A stretch of 64,000 bases of DNA from Dryocosmus kuriphilus (lineage: Eukaryota; Arthropoda; Insecta; Hymenoptera; Cynipidae), in contig CM076192.1 of NCBI GenBank assembly GCA_038277395.1, positions 16,716,299 through 16,780,298 on the forward strand, read 5' to 3'. The notes beneath the pieces are model-generated. The model made no database searches, was not told the DNA's origin, and saw only the letters and a program-made list of their open reading frames with translations. The translations under genes were made by a program, and so were the position numbers. Of this stretch, positions 45,763 to 57,202 are shown piece after piece. Positions within the stretch are counted from its first letter, which is position 1, and the number at the start of each line of letters is the position of its first letter.

Positions 45763-48245
45763 TAATTCTAGTGGGTAATAAATTTTACTCGCGAACTAAT
45801 GTCGGACTTATTCGGACTCCTTCCGGATTCATTGTTTTGTCCGGACATATTTCCAGATCCAACCGGACTTCTTTCTATTTGGGCTCTAATTCTAGTAGGT
45901 AATAAATTTTACTCGCAGACTAACTTCGGATTAATTCGAACTCTTTCCGGATTCACTGTATTACCCGGACATATTCCGGGTTCAACCGGACGACTTTCCA
46001 TTACCACTTTAATTCTAGCGGATAATAATTTTTCCTCCCGGACAAATTTCAGATTGATTCGGACTCCTTCTGGATTCATTGTTTTGTCCGGACATATTTC
46101 GGTTGAAATCGGACTCTTTCCGGATAGGAAGTTTCCTTTCAGCAAATTTCAGATTAGACCGGGATGGTTTCCATTTATACGTTAACGAAAGTTATTTTAG
46201 TTCTGAATCCCCGAATAAATTTCTGATCTAGATGGACTCTGTTCGGAGTCGACGTTTTTTGTCCGGATGAATTTCGCACCTAAACAGACACATGCCTGAC
46301 TATTTTCGTACAATTTTTGGATTAAACCGGATATGTTTCGGAGAGAAATCGTGAATCGAATTAATTTCGGATGAGTTCGGACCAAATTCGGAATCCGAAA
46401 TTTTTAGAAGGGAGGTCCGAATATCAGCTGTTAGAATCCGAAGGTTGTCCGGTCTGACAGTTTCTATCCGGTCATGTCCGTTTTTTGGACTTTTGCACAA
46501 AAAAAAAACTTTCCTAGTAGAATTCGGAAGCGGAATATAGGAGAACGCCTATATCCAGCCCTTTGACTGACCAATGGAAATGAGTAACACTCCATGAACC
46601 GAAGCTAGAAGGAAGCCTCTACTCAGGGGAACGGAGCTTCCTGGTACTTCTCCCCTGCGGGCCCCCTGACCCCTGACCGGATAGATTCCGAATTCTACCG
46701 GACTAATTTTCCGTTTTCACTTTAATTCAAATAATTTCTCTTTCTGAATTTAGGATCAACTTCGGACTGTTTCAGGTTTATTCCGGACTGGAAAGTTTTG
46801 ACTGGACAGATTCCTGATTCCATCGGACTACTTTCCGTTTTCACTTCAATTAAACGCAACAGTTTTACATGTAATACTTATTCTTGTGTGCATCAAAATT
46901 AAAGAGCATGCGTCCATGAACATTTTTTCTTACTCATGTGATTCATTAGTTAAGACTGTTTTGGAATGGCTTGCAACAAAACTGTATTTTCAAAGACACA
47001 CGACAAATAGGGATTACGAATTTATTCCAGATTCAACCGAACCACTTCCGTTTGCACTTTAATTCAAATAATTTCTCGCTTTGAATTCCGGTTGAACTTC
47101 GGACTGATTCCGGACTCGAAGTTTTTGACCGGATAGATTGCGGATTCTACCGCACTAATTTCCGTTTTCACTTTAATTCAAATAATTTCTCTTCCTGAAT
47201 TTAGCATCAGCTTCGGACTGTTTTGGATTCATTCCAGACTCAAAGGTTTTGACTGGACAGATTTCGGATTCCGCCGGACTACTTTCCGTTTTCACTTTAA
47301 TTAAAAGAAACAATTTTACATGTAATACTTATTATTGTGTACATTAAAATCACAGAACATCCATCCATGATCATTTTTTCTCACTCATGTGATTCATTAG
47401 TTAAGACTGTTTTGGAATGACTTGTAACAAAAACTGTATTTTCAAAGACATACGACAAAACGACAAATAGAGATTACGGATTTATTCCGGATTTAAACGG
47501 ACCACTTTCGGTTTGCACTATAATTCAAATAGTTTCTCGTTTTGAATTCCGAATCAACTGCGGACTGCTTCAGACTGATTTTGGACTCCATGTGTTCGAC
47601 CGGACAGATTCCGGATTCGGCCGGACTCCCTTCCATTTTCACTTAAACTAAAACAATTGTCGTTTATGAAATCCATATCTACTTCGGACTGTTTCGATTT
47701 GATTCTGGCTCAACGTTTTTGCCGGGACCGATTCCGGATTCCACCAGACTACTTTCCGTTTTTACTTTACTTAAAATAATTTCTGTTTCTGAATTCAGGA
47801 TCAACTTCGAACTATTTAGGATTGATTCCGCACTCGACAGCTTTGACCGGACAGATTCCGGATTTCAGCGGACTATTTTTCGTTTTCACTTTGCTTAAAA
47901 TCGTTTCTCTTTCTTATTTCCGGATTAACTTCGGACTATTTTGGATTAATTCCGGATTCGATGTGTTTAACAGGATAAATTCCGTATTCCATCGGACTAC
48001 TGTCCATTTGTATTTAAATTAAGGTAATTTCTGATTCTGAATTCCGGATCAACTTCGGAATGTTTCGCACTGATTCCGGATTCGACGCTTTTGACCCGAC
48101 GGATTCCAGATTCAACCAGAAAAAGTTCAGACGGTTTTTGTACAGTTTTCGGATTGAACCGGACATGTTTTTCTTAAAAAAACCAAGGATCGGACTGATT
48201 TCGGACGAAGTTCGGAATCCGAAATCCGAAAGTCCGGAATCTTTA
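45763..48245. repeat. TCCGGA-rich tandem array with higher-order units
   Basis: Units of about 121-126 bp share ttccggattc, accggact and ttccgttttcacttta. The last word recurs near 46709, 46834, 47045, 47159, 47284, 47504, 47626, 47752, 47878 and 48001. A 90-bp block with acatgtaatacttatt occurs twice (46865 and 47318), giving a higher-order period near 450 bp. The first three units (45763-46130) belong to a variant with aattctagtgggtaataaat. Confidence 0.85.
46536..46675. other. GC-rich island inside the array
   Basis: About 140 bases unlike the surrounding repeat, ending gggccccctgacccctgacc. No frame, tRNA fold or element ends are recognised. Confidence 0.5.
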
Positions 48246-48246
48246 G

Positions 48247-48930
48247 CAGGGTTGTTTACAAAATTAGTAGCTTACCATCATAAAGAGTTATAAAAGTTTT
48301 CCTATTGTCATAAAATTTCCGTTAGGAATCAAAAGATATGTGTTAAGAAGTTGACATTTTAGGTTAGGTCTAGAATAGAAACACCAAAATATGGAATTTT
48401 TTATAAAATGAAAGTAGTTAGATTAATCGGAAGGTTAAGAAGATAATTTACTTACAGAAAATTTTGAGTTTCAGTTTGAGTTCCATTTTTATGCAATAAA
48501 AATTTTAAAAGGTAACGTGGACCACATGGTCATGGTCTACCTCCAAAAAGGGAGGTTAGGAACTGAAGCTGGCTGTAGTTAATATTTGAAGTCTCGAAAT
48601 GATTTAATGATATCGTGGTATATAATCGAAAGGTTTTCATTGACGGATCTAGAATTAATATTACCTTCATTTTTTACAATGTTTATCTAGAGATGTAGCA
48701 TGATTACATAAAGCTGTATTCGTAAGTTTTTTATTTTGGCTATTAATATGTTCGGATTTTCTTGCTTTGAGAGGACGTTTTGTTTGAACGATATAAATTT
48801 TTTCACAATTTTTAAAAGGAATTCCGTATACTAAGTTAGTTTTTTCGAATTTTGGGATTTAATCTTTAATGGAAGGTATTAAAATTTCGGAAAGTTTTAT
48901 TTTTAATTGAGAAATCGATAGTTATATTTA
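48247..48930 (-). pseudogene. 3' fragment of a PLE2-family Penelope element
   Basis: Reverse complement of about 59040-59760 with scattered changes. It includes the decayed GIY-YIG end (KIYIVQTKRPLKARKSEHIN on minus near 48800) and the 3' untranslated region. The RT is absent, so this is a 5'-truncated copy. Confidence 0.82.
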
Positions 48931-49509
48931 ATTTTTTACAAATCAAGAGACCTGATCGGGTCGATTCATCCCAAATAACCATCCCAATGCTCATTTTAGC
49001 AATTAAATATCAAACTTCTCATTTATTTTTCTTCCAGAAAATGCAGTAAAAAGCGTTAAGAGCTCTGTGCGACTCAGACTCGCACGAGCGCCTCTGCTGG
49101 GCGTTTGACGCGAATGCCAAAAAGGCGAAAATATAGGTTCCTGCTGCCTATGACTATATGAATGATTATATTTTTCCTGTGAAAAACGTTTCTCAAACTT
49201 CTCCGACAATTATTATTACCCTCTCTGCTAATTAAAAATTCTATATTCAATATTTAATTCGGGCCTAAGAATCTATACCCCGCAATAGTCTAGCCTTCCT
49301 TATTCGCCCATAAAGATTGTGCCGATATCAATTTGAACGATCACACATACGCAAGTAAAGTGCGAATGTGTAGAGCATTGACACCATCGAATTAAAATAA
49401 ATATTACTGAATCGGACATTATTGATGCCCGACAAAATTCTTTCTGAGCGCTTATGAATTGTGCTCGATGTTAGTCAATAACCTGTATGTTTTTTGACGT
49501 TTCATATTT
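48931..49509. other. AT-rich stretch without recognised features
   Basis: No credible frame or repeat end seen. Confidence 0.5.
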
Positions 49510-50945
49510 TCGATATCTTGACTTTTTATGTGTCAAGGTTAAATTTTTTTGTGGATTAATAGTTTTAATAACAAGAAATCTTCCCTAGCGCACCGCGTGG
49601 ACGCAATGGTTACGCTACAGCGTAACCCTAAAGTAACTCTAAAGTAACCTTAAAATAATCTCGCAATATAATGACTAAAGACAACAAAAGAAATATTTAA
49701 ATTGTTTTAGTTATAATTCTAATTCTACGTCAAAATTGACGTTAGAAAACGATGATGTAAATGCAAAGATTTGGTTTTTTCATCAGCAGAAGTTAAACAT
49801 ATTTTTAAGCATGCGCCTGAGATGCGGCAGTCCGACATGCAATGTTGTGGACTCGGCTGCCCCAACCCAGGCGCATGCTGAAAAATGTTTTTTAACTTCT
49901 ACCGTTGAAAAATCAAATTTTTGCACTTACATAGTCACGTTCTAACGTCAATTTTAGCTTATAATTACAAAATTTTAAGTATTTTTTTTTGTTGCATTTA
50001 TTAATTATATTGCGAGGTTACTTTAAGATTACTTTATGATTATTTTAGTGTTACGCTGTAGCGTAACCATTGCATTCACGCGGTCCGCTAGGGTTTATTC
50101 AATGACTAATTTTGTTTCGATTTGCAAATTTTGAAAAAAACTCGCAAAAGTTGATTTGAAAAAGAAAAATTTCAAAATTTGATTTTGTAGCCAAATTTGC
50201 ATTTCCGAACTCAGTTAATTGGAGAATTGTGATTTCTATCGATTGAAACTATAAGACTACGAAGATATTTAGCCAGAATATTAGAATTTTAGAATTCACA
50301 GCGCTTTCGGTGTTGCTTCGAATTTCGATACCTCAAATTTTATGCATTACAGTTAATTTCTTTGTGGATTAATAGTTTTAATAACAAGAAGTCCTTATTA
50401 AATGATTAATTTTGTTTCGATTGGCAAATTTCGCAAAAAACTCAAATAAGTTGATTTGAAAACAAACAAAAAATTTCAAAAATTAATTTGGTGGCCAAAA
50501 TTGCACGTCTGAACACAATTATTATGATTTCTATTGATTAAAATTATAAATCTACAGAGGCATTTTGTCAGAATATCAGAATTTGATAAATCGTAATTCA
50601 AAGCGCCTTCAGTGTCTCTCCGAATTTCGACATCTCAAATTTTATGTATTACGGTTCAATGCTTTTGTGAGCCTACAATTTTAATGATAAGGAATTTCAA
50701 ATCGACACTTAATTTTGTTTATAATTCCAGCTTTCGCAAATATTTGCAAATGTTGATTTGAAAAAAAATAAATTCCCAAATTTAATTTGGTGGACAAATT
50801 TACACGTCTAAACTCGACTGAGTAGAAAATCACAATTTCTATCGATGAAAACTATAAATTTACAACGACATTTTTCCAGAATATTAGAATTCGAGAAATC
50901 GAAATTCACAGCGCCTACGGTGTGACTTAGAATCTCGATATCTCA
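49510..50945. repeat. Tandem repeat of about 305 bp, three units
   Basis: Unit landmarks: ctcaaattttatg.atta, ttaatttt.ataacaag, taattttgtttcgatt, gttgatttgaaaa and cacagcgcc. Units begin near 49510, 50322 and 50623. The first is enlarged by the foldback element 49583-50093. Confidence 0.85.
49583..50093. mobile_element. 511-bp foldback MITE
   Basis: Almost the whole element is one imperfect palindrome: ends CCCTAGCG / CGCTAGGG, the outer 100 bp share ggttacgctacagcgtaac, and the inner arms share agcatgcgcctg and tgacgtta. Centre near 49838. The neighbouring 305-bp units give the empty site. TSD is short (TT or TTT), not fixed. Confidence 0.85.
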
Positions 50946-51419
50946 AACACAAAGTCTACAACTCCATGAAATTTGCATGACAGGCGAGTTTGTCAAGTGA
51001 CTTTCAAAGTCACATCTAGGAAAACAGTGATGAAACGATATACGAGCTTGTAGGGGAACGACCAAAAACTATAAAATCGTCAATTTTCACTCTTTCTTTA
51101 ACGCTTAAATCATCAACTCTTTCGCATATTGAATTGATAAAACCCTCAGTTTTGCATTAATTACGGTATGAACTAATGTGGCCAATCAATTTCTAATGCA
51201 AAAAGTCGCCCAAATAGGGTAGATCGATAAAACTGGAAGTTTGAACATTGAAAGAATCGTATAATAAACTCAGCAATGTATCTCAACATCAAAACTGGCT
51301 GCTGAGTTAATTCATATGGTTGGTGATTTAAAATGGATGGATGTTTGAGGGTGGAGGATGGATTATAAAAATATATATATACATTCTCATTCTATAAAGT
51401 ACAAGCAAGCATTCAGCTA
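50946..51419. other. AT-rich stretch left of the Tc1-like element
   Basis: No credible frame. A short (AT)n run at 51370-51380. Confidence 0.5.
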
Positions 51420-52678
51420 CAGTCTGTTCCACAAGAAAGAATACGCGTTTTCTCGAAAAGTTTTAAAGAAAACTTTATTTTTCTTTTTTGGCATGAAAAA
51501 ACGCTTTAAAAATTAGGCAGAACTTACCTTAATAAATGGTCCAATCGCCATTATTCTCGATAATGGCCTGGCATCTTCTGGGCATGCTCTCAACTAATTT
51601 TTCAGCATATTCTAAAGATAGAGAGCGCCACACCTCTCTAATTCGTCGAGAGAGCTGCTTGAGGGTGAATACACGCCTTCCTGCAAGTTTTCTCTTAACG
51701 ACACTCCACACATTTTCAGTCGGATTGGCATCAGGAGATTGTGAAGGCCAGGCCAAGGTGACGACGCCATTTTCAGCTTTCCAGTTCTTGCAGAGGCGAC
51801 TGCAATGTTTGGGATCGTTGTCCTCTTGTAGGATCCAAACCTCATTATTGGCTCCAAACATCTTTTCTGCAGACCTCAGAAGACCATGCTTGTAGATTTT
51901 GACCATTTTTTCCGCGTTCAGGTTCTCAGTGAACAGCTCTAAACAGCCAAAACCGCGCTGTGAGAAGCATCCCCAAATATGGATCTTTACTGGGTGTTTA
52001 ACAGTTCGCTGGAGGAACCGCTCACCTTTGCCTGACCAGACACGTTTTATTGGAACCCATGCCCAAAAGGATGCTGCGTCGGAAAAAATCACATTTGATC
52101 AATCGCGATCATTATTTTCCATAGCCCATGACAGCCGTTTTTGCATGTGCACTTCTGAGAGCAGGGGTTTCTGCCTCGTGCTACGGTACTGCATGTTTGC
52201 CTCAGCTAATCTGCGTCTTATGGTGTTTATACTAACACCTAATCCCTTCTCCGCTAGCTTAGGCTTGGCTTCGCGCAGCCGTAGAGTGGGGTTGCGCTTG
52301 AATAGTGCGATGATCCCCTTATCCTCCTTACTGGACGTTGCTCGCGTTTCTCCTTTTCCTGGAAGATCGTCAACAGCTTTTGTGTCCCTATACCGCTCCA
52401 CCCACTTTTGCACGAAGTACTTAGACTTTTTAAGCACTTTAGCAGCAGCTGAGTATGAAAGTTTTGGTCCGTGTGCATTGCTGCACAGAAACACAGCTTC
52501 GAACCGTTTAGCGTATACTGCACTCATTGCGCAAACTTGTTCACTATCCGACACTTCGAATGAGACTGAACCAAATCGGCGGTTCCGCTCTTGCCCTTGA
52601 AAGGTACAGTTAGGCCAAAAAAGAAACGAACAAAAATCTTTTCGAGAAAACGCGTATTCTTTCTTGTGGAACAGACTG
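51420..52678 (-). mobile_element. Tc1-like transposon, 1259 bp
   Basis: Perfect inverted ends of at least 40 bp starting CAGTCTGTTCCACAAGAAAG, flanked by TA (51418-51419, 52679-52680). Encodes one transposase with a single stop. The perfect ends suggest recent activity. Confidence 0.93.
51529..52554 (-). pseudogene. Tc1-like DD34E transposase with one in-frame stop
   Basis: 341 codons from the ATG at 52554. N-terminal helix-turn-helix region (SAAAKVLKKSKYFVQKWVER), a second DNA-binding segment (INTIRRRLAEANMQYRSTRQ), then the catalytic domain: NVIFSDAASF (first Asp), VWILQEDNDPKHCS (second Asp) and WPSQSPDANPTENVW (Glu). The only lesion is TGA at 52099-52101, in frame, where the family usually has Trp (W-S-.-V-.-F-S-D). 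In the first catalytic motif the usual Glu after Asp is Ala. Length fits an intact Tc1 enzyme. Transposase cuts at the inverted ends and inserts at TA. Confidence 0.93.
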
Positions 52679-53059
52679 TATATTTGATTAAAAGAATGAC
52701 GACAGCTATAATTACAATAGTTTATAGAGTCACGGAAAAAACCTGAGAATTATGTTTATAGAAACACAAAAACACTACGATCATTCAGTTTGGAAAAACT
52801 TTATTTATCTGAAAATAAGAGATAACAGAATTTGTAAGAAAACAATATTTGAAATGAGAGTAAAATCAGTAACACTCCAAAATAACATCGTCAATGTTCA
52901 GAATGATCAATTCCCAATGAATTCTTTTTCCATTAAACAAACGACGTTACAATGCAAAATGATGAGTAGTTTTAATTTTCGATTGTTCGCTTGTGCGCAG
53001 TGATAATTAATGATTGTCGGTGAGAAAAGGAGTGAAATAAAAACCCACCCACACCACCC
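52679..53059. other. AT-rich stretch right of the Tc1-like element
   Basis: The frame 52752-53003 is open but Asn/Ile/Lys-rich with no family resemblance. Confidence 0.45.
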
Positions 53060-54065
53060 AATTAAACATCTCAATATTCAAAATAAAGGCTAAGGATATA
53101 TGTCCCAAAATGTTCTTTTGCATTCTGAGCCTTTCTCTTTTGCTTACAACTCACTTTTCGAACTCTCTTTTCAAGCAATTAAGAATTTTTGAACCCTCTT
53201 TTCAAAAAATTCCGCACCTGCCTTTATCTCTCCTTACTTCCCGCCCACTTTCCCAATATTACATTTTTCAAACACGTCTGGTAAATTTTCCATCATCGTT
53301 GCTATACATTATAACGAACGGATAAAAAAACTCGAAACCAATTCAGAAACTTTAATATCCTCCTTCAATCTTTCTTTTCGCCTACTTCCCAATATAAGAA
53401 AACGTTACCCTCATCTTTATTCTTTCGCTTCCCCTCCCCCCAATATAACATTTTCAATGTTTAAAATAAAGCTTCAGGATTAAGGCGAAACGATGTTTTT
53501 CTGCAACTTTACGCCTTTCCTTTTTGCTTACGAAGGTTGTGAAATCAAAAAAAGAAAGGCTAAGATCAGAATTACACGTGCAGCAATATAGCTATTTATA
53601 ATTTTTAAATAGACAGTGCAAAACCTACTATTTCTAAAACCCTGTTTCCTTCCGTCCGTAATTCCGGCCCACTATCCAATGTAACATTTTCCGAACATGT
53701 CTTGTAAATTTTCCATCATCGATGCTATACACTGAAACCTAAAAATATAATTAAGAAGTTCTTTCACTCCTCCCCCCTCCCAATATAACATTTTCAATGT
53801 TTAAAATGAAGGCTAAGGATTGATGCCCCACAATGTTTGTCTGTAATTTTAAGCTTTCCTTTTTCGCTTACGAAGGTTGTGAAATCGAAGGCAAGGCCAA
53901 GATCCGTGTTGCACGTGCAAAAATGTATGCAATTAATAAATTCTAAATACCGCCTCATTTCTTATGGAAATAGCCCGAAATATCATCGAATGTTATTCTG
54001 CCATTTCAAGCCTTTCTTTTTCGCTTACTAAGGTTGTGAAATAGACACAGAAAGGCTAAGTTCAG
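53060..54065. repeat. Diverged tandem repeat, roughly 330-440 bp units
   Basis: Shared words: caatataacattttcaatg (53446, 53776), cgcttacgaaggttgtgaaat (53530, 53865, near 54020), gtaaattttccatcatcg (53280, 53705). Spacing is uneven, so the units have suffered indels. No coding sequence. Confidence 0.7.
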
Positions 54066-54106
54066 CATGTCATGTGTGGAATTTGGGAAGGTAAAGAACA
54101 AGCGTA

Positions 54107-54295
54107 CGCCCCAAAAACCGTTGCCCTCAAAAAACGTTCGCCCAAAAAAACATTCGCCTCAAAGTGCGTTCGCCCCGAAAAACGTTCTCCCCAAAAAACA
54201 TTTGCTCCAAAAGACGATCACCCAAAAAATTTTTTGCTCCAGAAAACGTTCACCTAGAAAAAACCTCGCCCCAAAAAGCATTCGCCCCTTTCAAG
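54107..54295. repeat. 16-bp minisatellite, about 12 units
   Basis: Consensus near ccccaaaaaacgttcg with 16-17-bp spacing. Reading frames across it give Lys/Pro-rich repeats in all three frames, as expected from a period not divisible by three. Confidence 0.85.
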
Positions 54296-54928
54296 TCCTT
54301 AGCGGCTCCTTGTATGGAAAACTACTCACGCGTGGGTCTACTCGAACGTAAAAATCAAAATGCTTTGAAGGGATACCCGCAACTGCATTGCAAATTTTAC
54401 AAAATTGCTGTTAAGGAAAATGTGCCAATAGTAGAATATAGTAATATCCCCACTGTTTCAATATAAGAACACGTTCTTTTAATGGAACATGTTTTTTTTA
54501 AAGAACATGCGCTTTTGGACAATTGAAATAATGAAAAGAATATTTCAAACAACATGTTCTTTCAAAGAAAAGAACATGTCCTTTTACACGTTTTTTTATT
54601 TTACTGCCCCAATAAAGGGACGTAAGAATACCATGGTATTTTTGTGTTTATTTATTGGGACCGTAGAGATATCACTATGTTCTGCTATTGGGATAGTTAC
54701 ATTAAACTAGAACAGTTGCGAATTTAAGAATTCTGTTCTCATAGTATTCATTAAATCACATTCATGAAAATTTCAATTACAGCTAAACCATATCTTCAAC
54801 AATTTTTATGTCTCTATTCCTTTTCTACAAAAGTTCCCGAATTAAAAATAAAATACTATTTCTTGAAACAAAATGTTCAAAGAGTGATGCTACTTATGAC
54901 GTACGTTATTCTCAATTTCCATTGTATA
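54296..54928. other. Non-coding stretch with AGAACATGTTCT-like palindromes
   Basis: Four partly palindromic words between about 54467 and 54592: gaacacgttc, ggaacatgtt, agaacatgcg, agaacatgtcc, and aacatgttcttt. Otherwise nothing recognised. Confidence 0.5.
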
Positions 54929-54930
54929 TA

Positions 54931-55498
54931 CGAGGTGTTATCAAAAAGTAGGGTGGCTTTTTATTTTTATCAAAAAATATTTATTTATTCATCAATATTG
55001 ATGTTGTCTCCTTCAAAGTAACCCCCCTCGGATATAATACATTTCGATGGCCCCGAATAATAAAACGCTATCTTAAATCTCCCGTCTATTAAAGCGCTAT
55101 CTTAAATTTCTCGTCTAATAAAGCGCTATCTTAAATTTCCCGTCTAAGAAAGCGTCAGCTACGTTCTTGTAGGTTTTCAAAGGAAGCTTTTGAAAATTGA
55201 AATGGCTTCATTTTTAATGGCTAATCAATTAAAATCTGAAAATCGCAGGGAGCCAAATCTATTGAATACGGTGGCTGAGGCATGATTATGGTGTCGTTAT
55301 TGGCCAAAAAATTACGAGCAAGCAATGACGTGTGAGCCGGCGCATTATCGTGGTTTCGGAACAAACTTCGCTGACACACGTCCCATGCCCAAAATATCTA
55401 CTAAAATTGCTTGTCATGAGCCAAACGAGATGCCGACATCATCAGCAACTTCTCTAATGGTAATTCGACGATTCGCCAACACTATTTTCTTTACTTCT
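54931..55498 (-). mobile_element. Deletion derivative of the 19.6-kb mariner family
   Basis: Starts with the same end (cgaggtgttatcaaaaagta, TA before it). It matches the outer 110 bp of that element, a second block (AGGGAGCCAAATCT to GCATTATCGTGG, 55236-55352) and a third (ttcggaacaaacttcgctga on, 55354-55498). It carries a foreign insert at 55047-55235 and lacks the right end. No transposase possible. Confidence 0.88.
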
Positions 55499-55505
55499 CC
55501 CAGGC

Positions 55506-55534
55506 CTGAAGAGGCCATGATAACATGGAGAAAT
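55506..55534 (+). ncRNA. Hammerhead-like motif, PLE2 left
   Basis: CUGAAGA, hairpin CCAUG-AUAA-CAUGG, then GAAA. Two Gs and one A flank the stem atypically. No clear stem III. Weaker than the PLE1 motif. Confidence 0.45.
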
Positions 55535-55959
55535 GCATCGACAAATGTATTTTAAATAAAGAATTCTTTATTTTAAAAAAATCTTCATTTCAAGACCAAA
55601 GGCCACAATCATTCCTTAATTATTAGGTCTACAATCTAAAATTTCAAAATCACTTAACATACGTTAGATACAAAATTTTACAATTAGAAATTTTAGATAA
55701 CATACAACAACATAAAAAAACACCGTAGAAGAAATAAGTAATTTAGAAAACAAAATTATACAAAATGCATCTGTACAACTTTTATATAATCTTAAATGTC
55801 TCACAATCTACTAAAAGTAGAACTCCATGGTAGTAATTTAATTAGACAATCTATTAGGAAATTAAATCACCTAGAAAAAAACCAATGTACACTGCACTAC
55901 TTCTTGCGTTGGGTGTGAGCTTTGCTATTCCATACACAAAAAAACTCTACCTTTTACAG

Positions 55960-56927
55960 ATTTTATCTTGGTTGTTGAAAATGAATCATTAAAAATTTGT
56001 GATAAGGATTTGAATTGACTTAGAAGTAACTTAACTTTTATTTTTTTTAAATACCTTGTATCAAAAATTATCTGGAATCCTAATCGAAAAATTCTTGAAC
56101 CCAAACTTAGAGAAACTAAAAAATTTATCAACGAAAATCCTAACCTTTTAATAAGTCGTGCAGATAATTGTAACATTACAATTGTAATTGAAAAAGAAGA
56201 TTATAATAAAAATTCTTAATTTACTTAACGATAAAAAACCTATGAAATTATCAATAGTCCTAAAAAAAAATATTCAACGCGAACTTAACAATATGACAAA
56301 CAATTGGTTTGATAATAAAATAATAGATAAAAAAGCTGCTAACTTCCTTAAATGTACTAACGGTCTTCCTCCACTTATGTATGGCTTAATTAAACTACAC
56401 AAACCTGACTTACCTATTAACCTATCAGACCAGTAAAATCATTTTTAAACTCACCTGTTCATATAACCTTTCCCTTTTCTTGAAAAGAATTTTAAACATC
56501 ATTTGCAATAGTTCTAAACACACTATAAAAGAGAGCTTTGATTTTTTAAACAAAATTAAATATAATAATATTCCAGATGATTTTGCAATTTGTTCACTTG
56601 CTGCTATTTCAATGTTTACTAATATTGATCCTAATTTAGTCCATAAACTAATCAAAGATAAATAAAATTTAATAAAAAATCACACTAATTTAAACTACCA
56701 ACAATTTGATAAAGCCTTAAAATTATGCACAAATAATACCTATTTCCAATTTAACTACATAACCTACAAACAAAAGTCCGGCACACCTATGGGCTCTCCA
56801 ATTCCTTCTGTAATTGCAGAAATTGTGATGCAAAACATAAGAGACAGTAATATCAAAAACTCAAAATTTAAAATCACTTTCTATTACCGTTTTGTAGACG
56901 ATACTATATTATGTATACATAAAGATA
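55960..56927 (+). pseudogene. PLE2 RT, 5' part, broken
   Basis: Frame pieces in order: PNRKILEPKLRETKKFINEN (about 56090), the RT fingers (56188-56436; GLPPLMYGLIKLHKPDLPI), motif A region (56480-56665; ICSLAAISMFTNIDP), then SGTPMGSPIPSVIAEIVMQN and YYRFVDDTIL (catalytic Asp pair, about 56890). Motif A normally reads SLD; here it is SLA, so one catalytic Asp is lost. Coding sequence stops at IHKD where the inverted-repeat element begins and resumes at 58499. Confidence 0.82.
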
Positions 56928-57130
56928 ATCCCCGCCGGCAGGAATCGTTGTAGCAACGTTGTCACAACCGTCACTTCCTAACTTTCCGACGAACAGGCAC
57001 AACCAGAATAATCGTTGTGGCAACGTTGTTGCAACCGGTAAAATGTCCGCTTATGTTGAACGCCAACCGTTGCCCTAACGTTGTTTCGATTGGTTGCCAG
57101 TACCTTGTCTCAACGTTGGCGCACCGTCGG

Positions 57131-57133
57131 TAT

Positions 57134-57201
<68 letters not shown>
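57131..57201. repeat. (TA)n microsatellite, split by mariner
   Basis: TA run left of the mariner; continues at 58111-58141 on its right. Confidence 0.93.

Positions 57202-57202
<1 letters not shown>

Noticed and set aside
54107..54295. CRISPR-like array
   Set aside because: Units are 16 bp, contiguous, with no unique spacers; the setting is eukaryotic.
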